Source: Candidatus Tumulicola sp. (GTDB lineage Bacteria; Vulcanimicrobiota; Vulcanimicrobiia; Vulcanimicrobiales; Vulcanimicrobiaceae). Taken from it: a stretch of 64,000 nt of DNA. Numbering within the stretch: position 1 is the first letter of the stretch; each line of letters begins with the position of its first letter. Of the stretch, positions 63,909 to 64,000 are shown piece by piece. The notes below the pieces were generated by a model. It saw only the letters and a program-made list of their open reading frames with translations, was not told where the DNA came from and did no database searches. The DNA is taken from contig DASXDT010000006.1 of NCBI GenBank assembly GCA_036490475.1, positions 620,001 to 684,000 of the forward strand, read 5' to 3'. Made by a program: the position numbers and the translations under genes.

Positions 63909-64000
63909 CCACTGACTCGAATGTCACGCATCTAAAAGAACTTGCAGCCTACCGCTCGTGAGGATATTTCTTAAAATATTGATCAAGCGTATCGACACCT

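Noticed and set aside
59950-64000. Integrated element bounded by att sites
   Set aside because: No integrase, transposase, tRNA or matching direct repeats could be found, and the right end is outside the window.

Overview
The window is a gene-dense, GC-rich bacterial chromosome segment with a normal core gene set. It has meso-DAP-type peptidoglycan genes (MurE DNPR motif), a heme-copper oxidase, HrcA/CIRCE-type heat-shock control and many lipoproteins. No rRNA, tRNA, phage, integrase or CRISPR array was seen. The mix of a dcw cluster headed by mraZ, expanded PF04185 phosphoesterase lipoproteins, KorAB-type 2-oxoacid oxidoreductase and a CofE-like ligase inside the dcw cluster fits an uncultivated or poorly studied phylum. 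Candidatus Eremiobacterota (WPS-2) is my best guess, but that is inference and no phylogenetic marker search was possible.

Layout. 0-7 kb: a membrane protein, cytochrome oxidase subunit I (ctaD, A2 type), the infC-rpmI-rplT operon with its own promoter and attenuator-like leader, a serine-hydrolase-fold protein that has lost its catalytic residues, a Nudix hydrolase, and a 2-TM protein coupled to a TrmH-type methyltransferase. 7-17 kb: a small YqzL-like ORF and a perfect terminator hairpin ahead of pheS-pheT-cvpA, then a class V aminotransferase, a propeller lipoprotein, and hsp20-lon behind a CIRCE element. 17-26 kb: five full PF04185 phosphoesterase lipoproteins (four in tandem on the minus strand, one on the plus strand) plus a decayed sixth copy, next to a second propeller lipoprotein. 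26-38 kb: an amino-acid permease, a PDZ/7TM/GAF membrane sensor, several membrane proteins, a GT39-type glycosyltransferase, an MFS exporter and korA-korB. 38-45 kb: paired carboxypeptidase-regulatory-like secreted proteins, groES-groEL with promoter and CIRCE, alr, hisA and gltA. 45-60 kb: a minus-strand dcw cluster in the order mraZ-rsmH-ftsL-ftsI-murE-murF-(cofE-like)-mraY-murD-ftsW-murG-murC-murB-ddl, driven by a promoter overlapped by three MraZ boxes. 60-64 kb: an accessory segment with a small internally repeated protein, a DUF3800 protein and a TnsE-like protein.

How the genes work together. Nearly every operon uses 4-nt ATGA/GTGA overlaps, so translational coupling is the rule here. 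The dcw cluster is a full cytoplasmic-to-lipid-II pathway: UDP-MurNAc made by MurB, MurC-D-E-F ligases, Ddl supplying D-Ala-D-Ala from the alr product, MraY and MurG for lipid I and II, and FtsW/FtsI/FtsL for septal polymerisation. ftsQ, ftsA, ftsZ and murA are not in the window. Protein quality control (hsp20-lon, groESL) appears to share one repressor, HrcA, encoded elsewhere.

The parts most worth following up are the CofE-like ligase locked inside the peptidoglycan operon, the phosphoesterase array with its fossil copy, the terminal DUF3800/TnsE-like pair with leaderless-looking promoters, the infC leader with an apparent ATA start, and the catalytically dead serine-hydrolase homologue.
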